From contig SXND01000167.1 of assembly GCA_005777235.1 (NCBI GenBank), forward strand, positions 1 through 40,088: a stretch of 40,088 bases of DNA. The letters run 5' to 3'. Shown piece by piece: positions 39,959 to 40,088 of the stretch. The notes beneath the pieces were generated by a model, which was not told the origin of the DNA, searched no databases, and worked only from the letters and a program-made list of their open reading frames with translations. The position numbers and the translations under genes were made by a program. Numbering within the stretch: the first letter of the stretch is position 1; every line of letters begins with the position of its first letter. The DNA is from Pseudomonadota bacterium (GTDB taxonomy: Bacteria; Tectomicrobia; Entotheonellia; Entotheonellales; Entotheonellaceae).

Positions 39959-40088
39959 TCATAATTTACGCACTGCATATCCGGCTTTATAGAAGAAGTT
40001 GTTGCAATGGGATGGGGTGACCGCATCATAGATCTTACCAATGGCGCTCCAGAGGGCTTCGACGGTGCGTTCGGCGAGAGTGCGCAGC
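39959..40088 (-). CDS. IS630-type transposase, C-terminal end (partial at window edge)
   Basis: The last 42 codons of a frame that enters from the right edge read LRTLAERTVEALWSAIGKIY, DAVTPSHCNNFFYKAGYAVR, KL and stop at 39959. IS630-family DDE transposases end R.....RTVEALW.AIG.......P.EC.NYF...GY, so the match is good. The Asp-Asp-Glu catalytic core lies outside the window. It is oriented toward the dus gene. Confidence 0.7.
   Translation of the reverse strand, partial: LRTLAERTVEALWSAIGKIYDAVTPSHCNNFFYKAGYAVRKL

Overview
The window is a G+C-rich bacterial chromosome segment with standard TGA/TAA/TAG stops. It comes from a Gram-negative organism: there is an outer-membrane beta-barrel protein, a lipoprotein with a lipobox, several Sec-type signal peptides, and the DOXP enzyme IspG in its long two-part form. 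The dense mix of metabolic genes, many insertion remnants and dispersed hairpin repeats fits a large-genome environmental bacterium. A Tectomicrobia/Entotheonella-like or deltaproteobacterial-type lineage is only a guess.

Left part (1-5.5 kb): a truncated tnpB with a coupled small partner gene and a divergent ribbon-helix-helix (RHH) gene; a caspase-like lipoprotein with a C-terminal FGE-sulfatase fold, one base out of frame near its end, whose last 35 residues look like the variable region of a diversity-generating retroelement (DGR) target; then a zone of broken antitoxin genes (DUF433, DUF1778) among REP-like hairpins. The DUF1778 gene is interrupted by about 270 bp of non-coding DNA resembling a miniature IS200/IS605 derivative. 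One intact ABM monooxygenase gene lies among them.

5.5-12.5 kb, minus strand: a TPR/outer-membrane protein and FecR pair behind a good promoter, a strong hairpin, a heterodimeric ABC exporter with one degenerate ATPase site, and a separate DinB-type gene. 12.8-18.6 kb: a PanE-like reductase, a YjjX-like NTPase, a 43-residue basic ORF, a 1.3-kb gene-poor stretch with an A+T-rich island, an MFS exporter gene broken by TGA at a conserved Trp, a cupin, and trmL. Between trmL and aroG lies a compact multi-stem element that looks like a structured RNA.

18.9-33.2 kb: DAHP synthase, a protoglobin, an amidohydrolase relic, a 2-hydroxyacid dehydrogenase, a Dyp-type peroxidase, and two complete tnpB-only IS605-type elements with matching ends and predicted omega-RNA scaffolds. 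The first element sits between the peroxidase gene and the last 65 codons of a methanethiol oxidase (SBP56) gene, whose remainder is missing. The second abuts a thiamine-diphosphate enzyme and supplies its stop codon. Between the two lie a membrane protein, a large metallo-beta-lactamase protein with two cyclic-nucleotide-binding domains, a MucR/Ros regulator and an aspartate dehydrogenase.

33.2-40.1 kb: a 165-bp MITE-like element with 17-bp terminal inverted repeats and a 9-bp target duplication, a secreted metalloprotease with three near-identical repeats coupled to a small secreted protein, a Uma2 nuclease, long-form ispG, a tRNA-dihydrouridine synthase, and the end of an IS630-type transposase running off the edge. 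No TnpA, reverse transcriptase, CRISPR array, tRNA or rRNA was seen.
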